From: Streptomyces spinosus
GTDB taxonomy: Bacteria > Actinomycetota > Actinomycetes > Streptomycetales > Streptomycetaceae
Reading direction: 5' to 3'
Length of the DNA stretch: 64,000 nt
Assembly: GCF_020400655.1 (NCBI RefSeq)
Contig: NZ_JAINRC010000015.1
Coordinates: forward strand, 186,001-250,000
The notes beneath the pieces are model-generated. The model was not told the origin of the DNA. It saw only the letters and a list, made by a program, of their open reading frames with translations, and did no database searches. Positions 1 to 8,762 of the stretch are shown piece by piece. Made by a program: the position numbers and the translations under genes. The number at the start of each line of letters is the position of its first letter. Position 1 is the stretch's first letter.

Positions 1-2
1 CG

Positions 3-3000
3 GGGCGCAGGAGCAGCACTTTCACCCGTCTGCTGCGGCACGGCTTCACCGACCCGTCCGCCGCCGAACGCCTCCTCGACGGCCCCGAACTGGCCCCGGT
101 CCGCAACGACCCCGTCCTCCTCGAAGCCCTCGGCGCCACCGCCGACCCCGACCTCGCCCTGCACGGCCTGGTCCGCCTCCTGGAGGCCCAGCCCGGCCCC
201 ACCGCCCACCGCGAACTGCTGGACACCCTCATCGCGGCCAAGCCGCTGCGCGACCGCCTGCTCGGCATCCTCGGCGCCTCCGCCGCCCTCGCCGACCACC
301 TCGCCCGCCACCCCGGCGACTGGCACGCCCTGGTCACCTACGAGCCGCACGACCTCCACCCGGGCGTCGCGGAGTTCGAGCGCGGCCTGGCGGAGGCCAC
401 CGACCCGGTCTCGCTCCGCGTCGCCTACCGCCGCTGCCTGCTCTCCATCGCCGCCCGCGACGTCTGCGGCACCACGGACGTCGCCGAGGCGGCCGCGGAG
501 CTCGCCGACCTGGCCACCGCCACCCTCCGCGCGGCCCTGTCCCTCGCCGAACGCGCGGCGCCGCAGGACGCCGCCGCCTGCCGCCTCGCGGTGATAGCGA
601 TGGGCAAGTGCGGCGGCCACGAGCTGAACTACGTCTCCGACGTGGACGTCATCTTCGTGGCGGAACCGGCCGAGGGCACCCCCGAGCCCCAGGCGCTGCA
701 GGCCGCGACGAGACTCGCCGCGCACCTGATGCGGATCTGCTCCGAGACCACCGTCGAGGGATCCATCTGGCCGGTGGACGCCAACCTCCGCCCCGAGGGC
801 CGCAACGGCCCCCTCGTGCGCACCCTCAGCAGCCACCTCGCCTACTACCAGCGCTGGGCGAAGACCTGGGAGTTCCAGGCCCTGCTCAAGGCCCGTCCGG
901 TGGCCGGCGACGCGGCGCTCGGCGCGGCGTACGTCGAGGCCCTCGAACCCCTCGTGTGGCAGGCGGCGGACCGCGAGAACTTCGTGGCGGACGTGCAGAA
1001 GATGCGCCGCCGGGTGGTCGAGAACATCCCGGCGGCCGAGATCGACCGCGAGCTCAAGCTGGGCCCCGGCGGCCTGAGGGACGTCGAGTTCGCCGTGCAG
1101 CTCCTGCAGTTGGTGCACGGCCGCACCGATCCCGCCCTGCGCAGCGGCACCACCCTGGACGCCCTGACGGCCCTCGCCGCCGGCGGCTACGTCGGCCGGG
1201 AGGACGCCGCCCGCCTGGACGAGGCGTACCGCTTCCTGCGCTCCATGGAGCACCGCATCCAGCTGTACCGCCTGCGCCGCACCCACCTCGTGCCGGAGGC
1301 GGAGCCGGACGTGCGCCGCCTCGGCCGCTCCCTGGGCCTGCGCGCCGACCCGGTGGCCGGGCTGAACCGCGAGTGGAAGCGGCACACCGGCGTCGTGCGC
1401 CGGCTGCACGAGAAGCTCTTCTACCGCCCGCTGCTCGACGCGGTCGCCCAACTCGCCCCCGGCGAGGCCCGGCTGCGCCCGGAGGCGGCCCGCGAACGCC
1501 TGGTGGCGCTCGGCTACGCCGACCCGGCCGCCGCCCTGCGCCACCTGGAGGCCCTGGCCTCCGGTGTCTCCCGCAAGGCGGCGATCCAGCGGACCCTGCT
1601 GCCGGTCCTCCTCGGCTGGTTCGCGGACTCCGCCGACCCGGACGCCGGCCTGCTGAACTTCCGCAAGGTCTCCGACGCGCTCGGCAAGACCCCCTGGTAC
1701 CTGCGCCTGCTGCGCGACGAGGGCGCGGCGGCCGAGAACCTCGCCCGCGTGCTGTCGGCGGGCCGCCTCGCCCCCGACCTGCTGATGCGCGCCCCCGAGG
1801 CGGTGGCCCTGCTCGGCGACGGCAGCGGAGCGGGGCCCGCGACGGCCGGCGGCGGCCTCGCGCCGCGGCAGCGGGCCGCGCTGGAGCAGGAGATCCTGGC
1901 GGCCGTGGGCCGCGCGGAGAACGCCGCCCAGGGTGTCACCGCGGCCCGTGGCGTCCGCCGCCGTGAGCTGTTCCGTACCGCCGCCGCCGACATCGTCGGC
2001 TCCTACGGCACCGAGACCAGCCCCGCCGAGGCCGACCAGGGCGCCCTGGTGGACCGGGTCGGCGCGGCCGTCTCGGACCTGACCAAGGCGACCCTGGCGG
2101 GCACCCTGCGCGCGGTGGTCCGGGAGGGCTGGGGCGACACCCTGCCCACCCGGTTCGCGATCATCGGGATGGGCCGCTTCGGCGGGCACGAGCTGGGCTA
2201 CGGCTCCGACGCGGACGTGCTGTTCGTGCACGAGCCGCAGGACGGTGTGGACGAGCACGAGGCGTCCGCCGCCGCGAACAAGGTGGTCGCCGAGATGCGC
2301 CGCCTGCTCCAGCTGCCCAGCGCCGACCCGCCGCTGCTCATCGACGCCGACCTGCGCCCGGAGGGCAAGTCGGGCCCGCTGGTGCGCACCCTGAAGTCGT
2401 ACGAGGCGTACTACCGCCGGTGGTCCCTGGTCTGGGAGTCACAGGCGCTGCTGCGGGCCGAGCCGGTCGCCGGCGACGCGGACCTGGGCCGCCGGTTCGT
2501 CGAGCTGGTCGACCCGCTGCGCTACCCCGCCGAGGGCCTCACCGACGACGGGGTCCGCGAGATCCGCCGGCTGAAGGCCCGCATGGAGTCCGAGCGGCTG
2601 CCGCGCGGCGCCGATCCCAAGCTGCACACCAAGCTCGGCCCCGGCGGTCTGTCCGACGTCGAGTGGACGGTCCAGCTCCTCCAGATGCGCCACGGCCACC
2701 AGGAGGCGGGCCTGCGCACCACCCGCACCCGCCAGGCCCTGGCCGCCGCCCGCGAGGCCGGGCTGCTGTCCGCGGAGGAGGCGGAGATCCTGGACGAGGC
2801 CTGGGTGCTGGCCACCCGGGTGCGCAACGCGGTCATGCTGGTCCGCGGCCGGGCCGGGGACACCTTCCCGACCGAGCCGCGCGAGCTGGCCGCCGTCGGC
2901 CGCTACCTGGGCTACGGCGCCGGGCACGCCGGGGACATGCTGGACGCGTACCGCCGTACCGCCCGCCGGGCGCGCACGGTGGTGGAGGAGCTGTTCTACG

Positions 3001-3014
3001 GCGACAGGGCCTGA
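3..3014 (+). CDS. glnE: Bifunctional glutamine synthetase adenylyltransferase/deadenylylase, 5' end cut by the window edge
   Basis: Adds AMP to, and removes it from, GSI-type glutamine synthetase, tuning cytoplasmic ammonium assimilation. The open frame runs from the first bases of the window, giving about 1,003 codons, close to the full family length of about 1,000, so only a few N-terminal residues are missing. Two homologous nucleotidyltransferase halves are visible. The N-terminal removing half has GGHELNYVSDVDVIF near residue 200. The C-terminal transferase half has GGHELGYGSDADVLF near residue 725. Both keep the paired Asp metal ligands (SDxD). Each half also has the GPGGLxDVE block of the GlnD-type helical domain. 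The likely substrate, glnA, lies at 38824-40233. The 3' end overlaps the convergent PAP2 gene by 19 bases. Confidence 0.96.
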   Translation, partial: GRRSSTFTRLLRHGFTDPSAAERLLDGPELAPVRNDPVLLEALGATADPDLALHGLVRLLEAQPGPTAHRELLDTLIAAKPLRDRLLGILGASAALADHLARHPGDWHALVTYEPHDLHPGVAEFERGLAEATDPVSLRVAYRRCLLSIAARDVCGTTDVAEAAAELADLATATLRAALSLAERAAPQDAAACRLAVIAMGKCGGHELNYVSDVDVIFVAEPAEGTPEPQALQAATRLAAHLMRICSETTVEGSIWPVDANLRPEGRNGPLVRTLSSHLAYYQRWAKTWEFQALLKARPVAGDAALGAAYVEALEPLVWQAADRENFVADVQKMRRRVVENIPAAEIDRELKLGPGGLRDVEFAVQLLQLVHGRTDPALRSGTTLDALTALAAGGYVGREDAARLDEAYRFLRSMEHRIQLYRLRRTHLVPEAEPDVRRLGRSLGLRADPVAGLNREWKRHTGVVRRLHEKLFYRPLLDAVAQLAPGEARLRPEAARERLVALGYADPAAALRHLEALASGVSRKAAIQRTLLPVLLGWFADSADPDAGLLNFRKVSDALGKTPWYLRLLRDEGAAAENLARVLSAGRLAPDLLMRAPEAVALLGDGSGAGPATAGGGLAPRQRAALEQEILAAVGRAENAAQGVTAARGVRRRELFRTAAADIVGSYGTETSPAEADQGALVDRVGAAVSDLTKATLAGTLRAVVREGWGDTLPTRFAIIGMGRFGGHELGYGSDADVLFVHEPQDGVDEHEASAAANKVVAEMRRLLQLPSADPPLLIDADLRPEGKSGPLVRTLKSYEAYYRRWSLVWESQALLRAEPVAGDADLGRRFVELVDPLRYPAEGLTDDGVREIRRLKARMESERLPRGADPKLHTKLGPGGLSDVEWTVQLLQMRHGHQEAGLRTTRTRQALAAAREAGLLSAEEAEILDEAWVLATRVRNAVMLVRGRAGDTFPTEPRELAAVGRYLGYGAGHAGDMLDAYRRTARRARTVVEELFYGDRA

Positions 3015-3856
3015 GCCGGCGCGGGCGTCCGGGCGGCGACCCGCCGGGGCAGGGCGTGCGGCAGGCTGCCGTACCACACCCGGGCCACCGAGAACCCGAA
3101 GGCGAGGCAGAGGACGCCGCCCACCGCGTCCAGCCAGAAGTGGTTGGCGGTGGCGACGATCACCAGCAGGGTGGCCGCCGGGTACAGCAGCCCCAGCACC
3201 CGCACCCACGGCACCGAGGCCAGCGCGAAGACGGTCAGCCCGCACCACAGCGACCAGCCGATGTGCATCGACGGCATCGCCGCGTACTGGTTGGACATGT
3301 GCTTGAGGTCCCCGGAGGCCATCGAGCCCCAGGTGTGGTGCGCCATCACGGTGTCCACGAAGTGCCCGCCGCGCATCAGCCGGGGCGGCGCGAGCGGGAA
3401 CAGGTAGTAACCGGCCAGGGCCACACCCGTGGTCGCGAACAGCACCAGCCGGGCCGCCGCGTAGCGGCCGGGATGCCGGCGGTACAGCCACACCAGCACC
3501 CCGATGGTGACGACGAAGTGCAGCGTGGCGTAGTAGTAGTTCATCCCGATGATGAGCCAAGTCACCGAGTTCACGGCGTGGTTGACCGACTGCTCGACAC
3601 CGATGCCCAGCGCGTGCTCCACGCGCCAGATCCAGTCCGCGTTGCGCAGCGCCGCGGACCGCTGCTCCGGCACGGCGTTGCGGATCAGTGAGTACGTCCA
3701 GTAACTCACCGCGATCAGAAGGATCTCGAACCACAGCCGGGGCCGCCTCGGCCGCCGCAGCCGGCCCAGCGGACCACGTGGGACCTCGCCCGTGACGGCC
3801 CGCGGAACGGCCACCTCCTCGCGACCTTCCGGCTCTGTCACGGTCGAGTCACTCAT
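2996..3856 (-). CDS. PAP2-superfamily membrane phosphatase (PAP2_3 / inositolphosphotransferase-like)
   Basis: Predicted integral membrane phosphatase or phosphotransferase of the PAP2_3 type, about 286 residues. Several hydrophobic segments follow a charged N-terminal tail. The late catalytic motifs are clear: FPLAPPRL, then AAMPSMHIGWSLW (PSxHxGW) and ATANHFWLDAVGG (the H...D motif). These belong to acid-phosphatase-fold enzymes acting on lipid phosphates at the outer membrane face. The actual substrate cannot be read from sequence. The ATG at 3856 (MSDSTVTE) is chosen because residues upstream of it look non-coding, although no strong ribosome site is visible. An upstream ATG at 3922 in the same frame is possible. 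Its stop lies inside the end of glnE, and malR lies 69 bases upstream on the same strand. Confidence 0.85.
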   Translation of the reverse strand: MSDSTVTEPEGREEVAVPRAVTGEVPRGPLGRLRRPRRPRLWFEILLIAVSYWTYSLIRNAVPEQRSAALRNADWIWRVEHALGIGVEQSVNHAVNSVTWLIIGMNYYYATLHFVVTIGVLVWLYRRHPGRYAAARLVLFATTGVALAGYYLFPLAPPRLMRGGHFVDTVMAHHTWGSMASGDLKHMSNQYAAMPSMHIGWSLWCGLTVFALASVPWVRVLGLLYPAATLLVIVATANHFWLDAVGGVLCLAFGFSVARVWYGSLPHALPRRVAARTPAPAQALSP

Positions 3857-3925
3857 AGGCACAGAGTCTGCCAGACAAGCCTTCCCTCGGCCGATCATCC
3901 CAAGGTCGGGTCCGCGGCGCACCTC

Positions 3926-5053
3926 CTACGACGTACGGAGGACATGCGGCGCCGAAGCGGTGGAGCCGCGCACCACCAGTTCCGGCATGAACACGAACTC
4001 GCTGTGCGGCGCCGGAGTCCCGCCGATCTCCTCCAGCAGCGTGCGCACCGCGGCCTGCCCCATCGCCGGGACCGGCTTGCGGATCGTGGTCAGCGGCGGG
4101 TCGGTGAAGGCGATCAGCGGGGAGTCGTCGAACCCGACCACCGACACGTCCCGGGGCACTTCCAGGCCCCGCTGCCGGGCCGTCCGTATCGCGCCCAGCG
4201 CCATCATGTCGCTGGCGCAGACGACGGCCGTGCAGTTCCGGTCGATCAGCGCGCTCGCCGCCGCCTGACCGCCCTCCAGGGTGTACAGGGAGTGCTGGAT
4301 CAGCTCCGTCTCGACGGTCTGGGCGGCCAGCCCCAGCTGGTCCTGCACCGCGCGGACGAAGCCCTCGATCTTGCGCTGCACGGGCACGAACCGCTTCGGC
4401 CCGAGCGCCAGCCCGATCCGGGTGTGCCCCAGCGACACCAGGTGGGTGACCGCCAGCGACATCGCCGCACGGTCGTCGGGGGAGATGAACGGCGCCTGCA
4501 CCTTCGGCGAGAACCCGTCCACCAGCACGTACGGCACGCCCTGGGCGCGCAGCCGCTCGTAGCGCTGCATGTCGGCGGTGGTGTCCGCGTGCAGTCCGGA
4601 GACGTAGATGATCCCGGCGACCCCGCGGTCCACCAGCATCTCGGTCAGCTCGTCCTCGGTCGACCCGCCCGGGGTCTGCGTGGCGAGCACCGGCGTGTAG
4701 CCCTGGCGGGTCAGTGCCTGCCCGATGACCTGCGCCAGGGCGGGGAATATCGGGTTCTCCAGCTCCGGCGTGATCAGGCCCACCAGGCCCTCGCTGCGCT
4801 GCCGCAGCCGTACCGGGCGCTCGTAGCCCAGCACGTCCAGCGCGGCGAGCACGGACTGGCGGGTGGTGGCGGCGACTCCCGGTTTGCCGTTGAGGACCCG
4901 GCTGACGGTCGCCTCGCTCACCCCCGCCTGCGCAGCGATGTCGGCAAGCCGTGTGGTCACGGCACCGGACTGTACCGGTCGTACCTCCCCTTGCACACCG
5001 GCCGGACGCCGGGCGCGGGCGGGCGCACGGCCTGCCGTGGGTTGCTGCGTCAT
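3926..5053 (-). CDS. malR: LacI-family maltose operon repressor MalR
   Basis: LacI/GalR-family repressor, divergent from malE, that in Streptomyces represses maltose and alpha-glucan use genes. The helix-turn-helix is TRLADIAAQAGVSEATVSRV, followed by the hinge region and the periplasmic-binding-like effector domain (GLVGLITPELENPIFP, SVVGFDDSPLI). This start gives 375 residues and has a good ribosome site (GAGGGAG, 4 bases before ATG). A GTG at 4960 would give 344 residues starting right at the HTH, which is the length I recall for MalR/Reg1 in S. coelicolor and S. lividans. The N-terminal 31 residues are Arg/Ala-rich and may be untranslated. Function is assigned from sequence and the classic malR-malEFG gene order. 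Confidence 0.93.
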   Translation of the reverse strand: MTQQPTAGRAPARARRPAGVQGEVRPVQSGAVTTRLADIAAQAGVSEATVSRVLNGKPGVAATTRQSVLAALDVLGYERPVRLRQRSEGLVGLITPELENPIFPALAQVIGQALTRQGYTPVLATQTPGGSTEDELTEMLVDRGVAGIIYVSGLHADTTADMQRYERLRAQGVPYVLVDGFSPKVQAPFISPDDRAAMSLAVTHLVSLGHTRIGLALGPKRFVPVQRKIEGFVRAVQDQLGLAAQTVETELIQHSLYTLEGGQAAASALIDRNCTAVVCASDMMALGAIRTARQRGLEVPRDVSVVGFDDSPLIAFTDPPLTTIRKPVPAMGQAAVRTLLEEIGGTPAPHSEFVFMPELVVRGSTASAPHVLRTS

Positions 5054-5083
5054 CGCGCTCCCTCGGGAATCTCGGTGGCAAGA

Positions 5084-5103
5084 GCTTGCAAGTCTTGCAC
5101 AAG
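5084..5103. promoter_or_regulatory. CTTGCA direct repeats in the malR-malE gap (candidate MalR operator)
   Basis: Two CTTGCA copies at 5085-5090 and 5094-5099, 9 bases apart, sit just upstream of malR. The stretch continues as ACAAG, giving partial dyad symmetry. MalR sites described in Streptomyces carry CTTGCAG-like repeats in this gap. Assignment as an operator is inference. Confidence 0.5.
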
Positions 5104-5185
5104 TGCCGTCACCGCCGCTCAGCGCCTGCGCCTTCGGGTCGCGTCACGGTCGACGACTGGTCACGACGGGGTAACCATCGTGTCG

Positions 5186-5208
5186 CCTTGCACTTTTTTT
5201 CTGCAAGG
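5186..5208. promoter_or_regulatory. Inverted repeat CCTTGCA ... TGCAAGG upstream of malE (candidate MalR operator)
   Basis: Perfect 7-bp arms at 5186-5192 and 5202-5208 enclose a 9-base spacer with a run of seven T. It lies about 130 bases before the malE start. The CTTGCA/TGCAAG half-site matches the repeats next to malR and those near the amylase and pullulanase genes. A further symmetric element, TTTCGAAA, follows at 5211. Confidence 0.55.
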
Positions 5209-5337
5209 TCTTTCGAAACGCTTACATGGCTGTTACGTTCCCAGTCGCCCGGCCGCGGCAACGGCGCAGTCGGCAAGTCGCAGGGGCGGACGGGACCGTC
5301 CCCTGTACCACTCGGGCTTAACCCTCAAGGAGAACTC

Positions 5338-6612
5338 ATGCGGCGTGGCATAGCGGCCTCCGCGCTGGTGGCGTCCCTCGCCCTGACGGCGACGGCGTGC
5401 GGCGGGAGCGACGGCGACAGCGGGAAGTCGGACGGCCCGGTCACCATCACGTGGTGGGACACCTCCAACGCCACCAATGAGGCGCCGACGTACAAGGCCC
5501 TGGTCCAGCAGTTCGAGGCTGCCCACAAGGACATCAAGGTCAAGTACGTCAACGTCCCCTTCGACCAGGCGCAGAACAAGTTCGACACCGCTGCCGGCGC
5601 CAAGGGCGCCCCGGACGTGCTGCGCTCCGAGGTCGGCTGGACCCCCGCCTTCGCCAAGAAGGGCTTCTTCCTGCCCCTCGACGGCACCGAGGCCCTCGCC
5701 GACCAGGGCAAGTTCGAGCCGAACCTGATCAAGCAGGCCCAGTACGAGGGCAAGACCTACGGCGTGCCGTTCGTCACCGACACCCTCGCGCTGGTCTACA
5801 ACAAGGCCCTGTTCAAGAAGGCCGGCATCACCGAGGCCCCCAAGACCTGGGACGAGCTGAGGGCCGACGCCGCCAAGATCAAGGACAAGGCCAAGGTCGA
5901 CGGCTACTGGGGCTCCACCCAGGCCTACTACGCCCAGACCTTCCTCTACGGCGAGGGCACGGACACCGTCGACGTCGCCGCCAAGAAGATCACGGTGAAC
6001 TCGCCGGCCGCCAAGAAGGCCTACGGCACCTGGCTGAGCCTGTTCTCCGGCAAGGGCCTGCACAAGGCCGACGCCACCGCCGACGCCTACGCCCACATCC
6101 AGGACGCGTTCGTCAACGGCAAGGTCGCCGCGATCATCCAGGGCCCCTGGGAGATCACGAACTTCTACAAGGGCTCGGCCTTCTCGGACAAGTCCAACCT
6201 CGGCATCGCCACCGTCCCGGCCGGCTCCGCCGGCAAGGCGGGCGCCCCGACCGGCGGCCACAACCTCTCGGTCTACGCCGGCTCGGACAAGGCCCACCAG
6301 ACGGCGGCCCTGAAGTTCGTCAAGTTCATGACCTCGGCGCAGTCGCAGGAGGCCATCGCCCTGAAGAACTCCACCCTGCCCACCCGCTCCGACGCCTACA
6401 CCGACAAGGTCAAGGCCGACCCGGGCATCGCCGGCTACCAGGGCGTCCTGGCCGCCGCCCAGCCGCGCCCGGCGCTGCCCGAGTACAGCTCCCTGTGGGG
6501 TCCGCTCGACACCGAGCTGCCCAAGGTCGCCAGCGGCAAGGAGTCGCTGGACAAGGGCCTCGGCAACGCCGAGCTGGCCATCTCCAAGCTGGTGAGCGGC
6601 TTCAGCAAGTAA
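5338..6612 (+). CDS. malE: Maltose/maltodextrin ABC transporter substrate-binding lipoprotein MalE
   Basis: Extracellular solute-binding protein of family 1, 424 residues, expected to capture maltose and maltodextrins for MalFG. The start is fixed by AAGGAG six bases upstream of ATG. The N-terminus is a lipoprotein signal, two Arg and a hydrophobic core ending TATAC with the lipidated Cys at position 21. Its lipobox is slightly atypical because -3 is Ala. The mature part shows binding-protein features such as ITWWDTSNATNEAP, YGVPFVTDTLALVYNK and a C-terminal ALPEYSSLW block. It is first in malEFG-aglA, divergent from malR. A long stem-loop separates it from malF. Confidence 0.95.
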   Translation: MRRGIAASALVASLALTATACGGSDGDSGKSDGPVTITWWDTSNATNEAPTYKALVQQFEAAHKDIKVKYVNVPFDQAQNKFDTAAGAKGAPDVLRSEVGWTPAFAKKGFFLPLDGTEALADQGKFEPNLIKQAQYEGKTYGVPFVTDTLALVYNKALFKKAGITEAPKTWDELRADAAKIKDKAKVDGYWGSTQAYYAQTFLYGEGTDTVDVAAKKITVNSPAAKKAYGTWLSLFSGKGLHKADATADAYAHIQDAFVNGKVAAIIQGPWEITNFYKGSAFSDKSNLGIATVPAGSAGKAGAPTGGHNLSVYAGSDKAHQTAALKFVKFMTSAQSQEAIALKNSTLPTRSDAYTDKVKADPGIAGYQGVLAAAQPRPALPEYSSLWGPLDTELPKVASGKESLDKGLGNAELAISKLVSGFSK

Positions 6613-6618
6613 GCCCGC

Positions 6619-6669
6619 GTGGCCGTCGGATCCCTCCCGCGGGAACGGGGGGAAGGATCCGACGGCCAC
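6619..6669 (+). other. Long stem-loop between malE and malF
   Basis: Perfect 15-bp arms (GTGGCCGTCGGATCC at 6619-6633 and its complement at 6655-6669) enclose a partly paired loop. The hairpin starts 7 bases after the malE stop, and no promoter is evident before malF. By analogy with binding-protein operons it probably protects the malE message or partly terminates it, giving more MalE than MalFG. Confidence 0.6.
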
Positions 6670-6715
6670 CGCCCTGTGCCCGGCCCAACCCCTTGATCTT
6701 TGAAGGTGTCGAACC

Positions 6716-7720
6716 ATGACAGTCGCCATCGACCGCGCGACCGGCAAGCGCCGCGGTGACCGCGCGCCTCGGCCCGGGCTGGGGCAGCGCGTCAGAAACG
6801 GTTTCCAGAGGTACTGGTACGCCTACGCGATGATCGCCCCGGTGGTCGTCGTGCTCGGCGTCCTCGTGGGCTACCCGCTGGTCCGTGGCTTCTACCTCAC
6901 CCTCACCGACGCCAACAGCCTGAACTCGGCGCGCACGATCGGCGTCAACCACATCGACGCCACGTACAAGTTCATCGGCCTGGACAACTACCACGACATC
7001 CTCTTCGGCCCGACGGCGTACGACCGGTTCTGGTCGCACTTCCTGTGGACCGTGTTCTGGACGGCCGCCTGTGTCGCCCTGCACTACGGCATCGGCCTCG
7101 GTCTCGCGCTCATGCTCAACCAGAAGCTGCGCGGCCGTACCGTCTACCGGCTGCTGCTCGTCCTGCCCTGGGCCGTGCCGACCTTCGTCACCGTCTTCTC
7201 CTGGCGGATCATGCTCGCCGACTCCGGCGTGCTCAACCAGATCCTCGGCTCCCTCCACCTGCCCCAGCCGGAGTGGCTGGAGGACACCTTCTGGCAGCGG
7301 TTCTCCGCGATCATGGTCAACACCTGGTGCGGTGTGCCGTTCATGATGCTGTCCCTGCTCGGCGGCCTGCAGTCCATCGACTCCTCGCTCTACGAGGCCG
7401 CCGAGATGGACGGTGCCGGCGCCTGGCAGCGGTTCCGGCACGTCACCCTGCCCGGCCTGCGCTCGGTCAGCTCCACCGTCGTGCTGCTCGGCATCATCTG
7501 GACCTTCAACCAGTTCGTCATCATCTTCCTGCTGTTCGGCAAGAACTCCGCCCCGGACGCCCAGATCCTCGTCACCTGGGCCTACCAGCTGGGCTTCGGC
7601 CAGCAGCCGCGCGACTTCGCCCAGTCCGCCGCGTACGGCGTGCTGCTGCTGTCGATCCTGACCGTCTTCACCTCCTTCTACTTCCGCTGGCTGAAGCGCA
7701 ATGACCAGCTCGCCGTCTGA
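6716..7720 (+). CDS. malF: Maltose ABC transporter permease MalF
   Basis: Inner-membrane permease subunit, 334 residues, of the binding-protein-dependent sugar transporter family. A short cationic N-terminus is followed by about six hydrophobic segments. The cytoplasmic EAA loop that contacts the ATPase is EAAEMDGAGAWQRFRHVTLPGL-like, near residues 224-245. A GAAGG element lies upstream of the ATG. No MalK-type ATPase gene is present nearby. In Streptomyces this transporter class uses the shared ATPase MsiK encoded elsewhere, which is the expected partner here. malG follows after 19 bases. Confidence 0.94.
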   Translation: MTVAIDRATGKRRGDRAPRPGLGQRVRNGFQRYWYAYAMIAPVVVVLGVLVGYPLVRGFYLTLTDANSLNSARTIGVNHIDATYKFIGLDNYHDILFGPTAYDRFWSHFLWTVFWTAACVALHYGIGLGLALMLNQKLRGRTVYRLLLVLPWAVPTFVTVFSWRIMLADSGVLNQILGSLHLPQPEWLEDTFWQRFSAIMVNTWCGVPFMMLSLLGGLQSIDSSLYEAAEMDGAGAWQRFRHVTLPGLRSVSSTVVLLGIIWTFNQFVIIFLLFGKNSAPDAQILVTWAYQLGFGQQPRDFAQSAAYGVLLLSILTVFTSFYFRWLKRNDQLAV

Positions 7721-7739
7721 CGCCGCAGGAGCCGCCGCC

Positions 7740-8645
7740 ATGAGCACCACGACCCTGGACAAGACCGACACCGCCCCGGCCCCCGCACCCGCGCCCCGGC
7801 GCGGCGTGCGCCGGCGCGGCGAGCGCGGCCCGGCCGGCGCCGCCCTGCTGCACGGCGGGCTCGTCGTGGCGAGCCTGATCGCCCTGGCCCCGGTGGCCTG
7901 GCTGTTCTACCTGTCCCTCGGCCCGGACAAGGAGGACTACCTGCACCCGGCCGGCATCGCGGGCAAGTTCAGCTTCTCCAACTACGGCTTCGTGCTGGAG
8001 CACACCGGGTTCCTCGACTGGTTCAAGTCGACGATGATCGTGGCCCTCGGTACGACCCTCATCGGTGTCTTTGTCGCCGCCACCACCGGCTACGCGGTCT
8101 CCCGCATGCGCTTTCCCGGCTACAAGCAGCTGATGTGGGTCCTGCTGCTCACGCAGGCCTTCCCGATCGCCATCCTGATCGTGCCGATGTACGAGATCTT
8201 CAGCGAGCTCGGTCTCATCGACACCTACTGGGCGCTGATCATCATCAACTGCTCCACCGCCGTGCCGTACAGCGCCTGGCTGCTCAAGGGGTACTTCGAC
8301 ACCATCCCCTTCGAGATCGACGAGGCCGGCCGCGTGGACGGGCTCAGCCCCTTCGGCACCTTCTTCCGGCTCATCCTGCCGCTCGCCCGCCCGGGCCTGG
8401 CCGTGGCCGCGTTCTACAACTTCATCACCGCCGTCGGCGAGGTCGCCTTCGCGACCACCTTCCTGCTGGACGACTCCAAGTACACCTTCGCCGTCGGTCT
8501 GCAGACCTTCGTCAGCGAGCACGACGCCCAGTGGAACTACATGGCCGCCACCGCGGTGCTGATCGCGATACCCGTGACCGTGTTCTTCTACCTCGTGCAG
8601 AAGAACCTCGTCACCGGTCTCACCGCCGGCGGCACCAAGGGCTGA
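7740..8645 (+). CDS. malG: Maltose ABC transporter permease MalG
   Basis: Second permease subunit of the maltose/maltodextrin importer, 301 residues. The ATG at 7740 is chosen because GCAGGAG precedes it at proper spacing. An in-frame ATG at 7701 would overlap malF and lacks such a site. The N-terminal 40 residues are Ala/Pro/Arg-rich, followed by six hydrophobic segments. The ATPase-contact loop is IDEAGRVDGLSPFGTFFRLILP. It pairs with MalF in the membrane and is followed by aglA after 117 bases in which no further gene is seen. Confidence 0.94.
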   Translation: MSTTTLDKTDTAPAPAPAPRRGVRRRGERGPAGAALLHGGLVVASLIALAPVAWLFYLSLGPDKEDYLHPAGIAGKFSFSNYGFVLEHTGFLDWFKSTMIVALGTTLIGVFVAATTGYAVSRMRFPGYKQLMWVLLLTQAFPIAILIVPMYEIFSELGLIDTYWALIIINCSTAVPYSAWLLKGYFDTIPFEIDEAGRVDGLSPFGTFFRLILPLARPGLAVAAFYNFITAVGEVAFATTFLLDDSKYTFAVGLQTFVSEHDAQWNYMAATAVLIAIPVTVFFYLVQKNLVTGLTAGGTKG

Positions 8646-8762
8646 CGCCCGCACCGACCAGGCGGGCCGCGGTACCTGCCCAGACCCCGCTGTCACCGCG
8701 GCCCGCCTCGCCGCCGCACCCACCGACTGCCCACCATGCCCCAGTTACGTATCAAGGACGCC

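Noticed and set aside
3849..5102. 417-codon minus-strand frame overlapping malR
   Set aside because: Arg/Gly/Ala-rich frame with no domain. malR in the other frame shows an unambiguous LacI-family protein.
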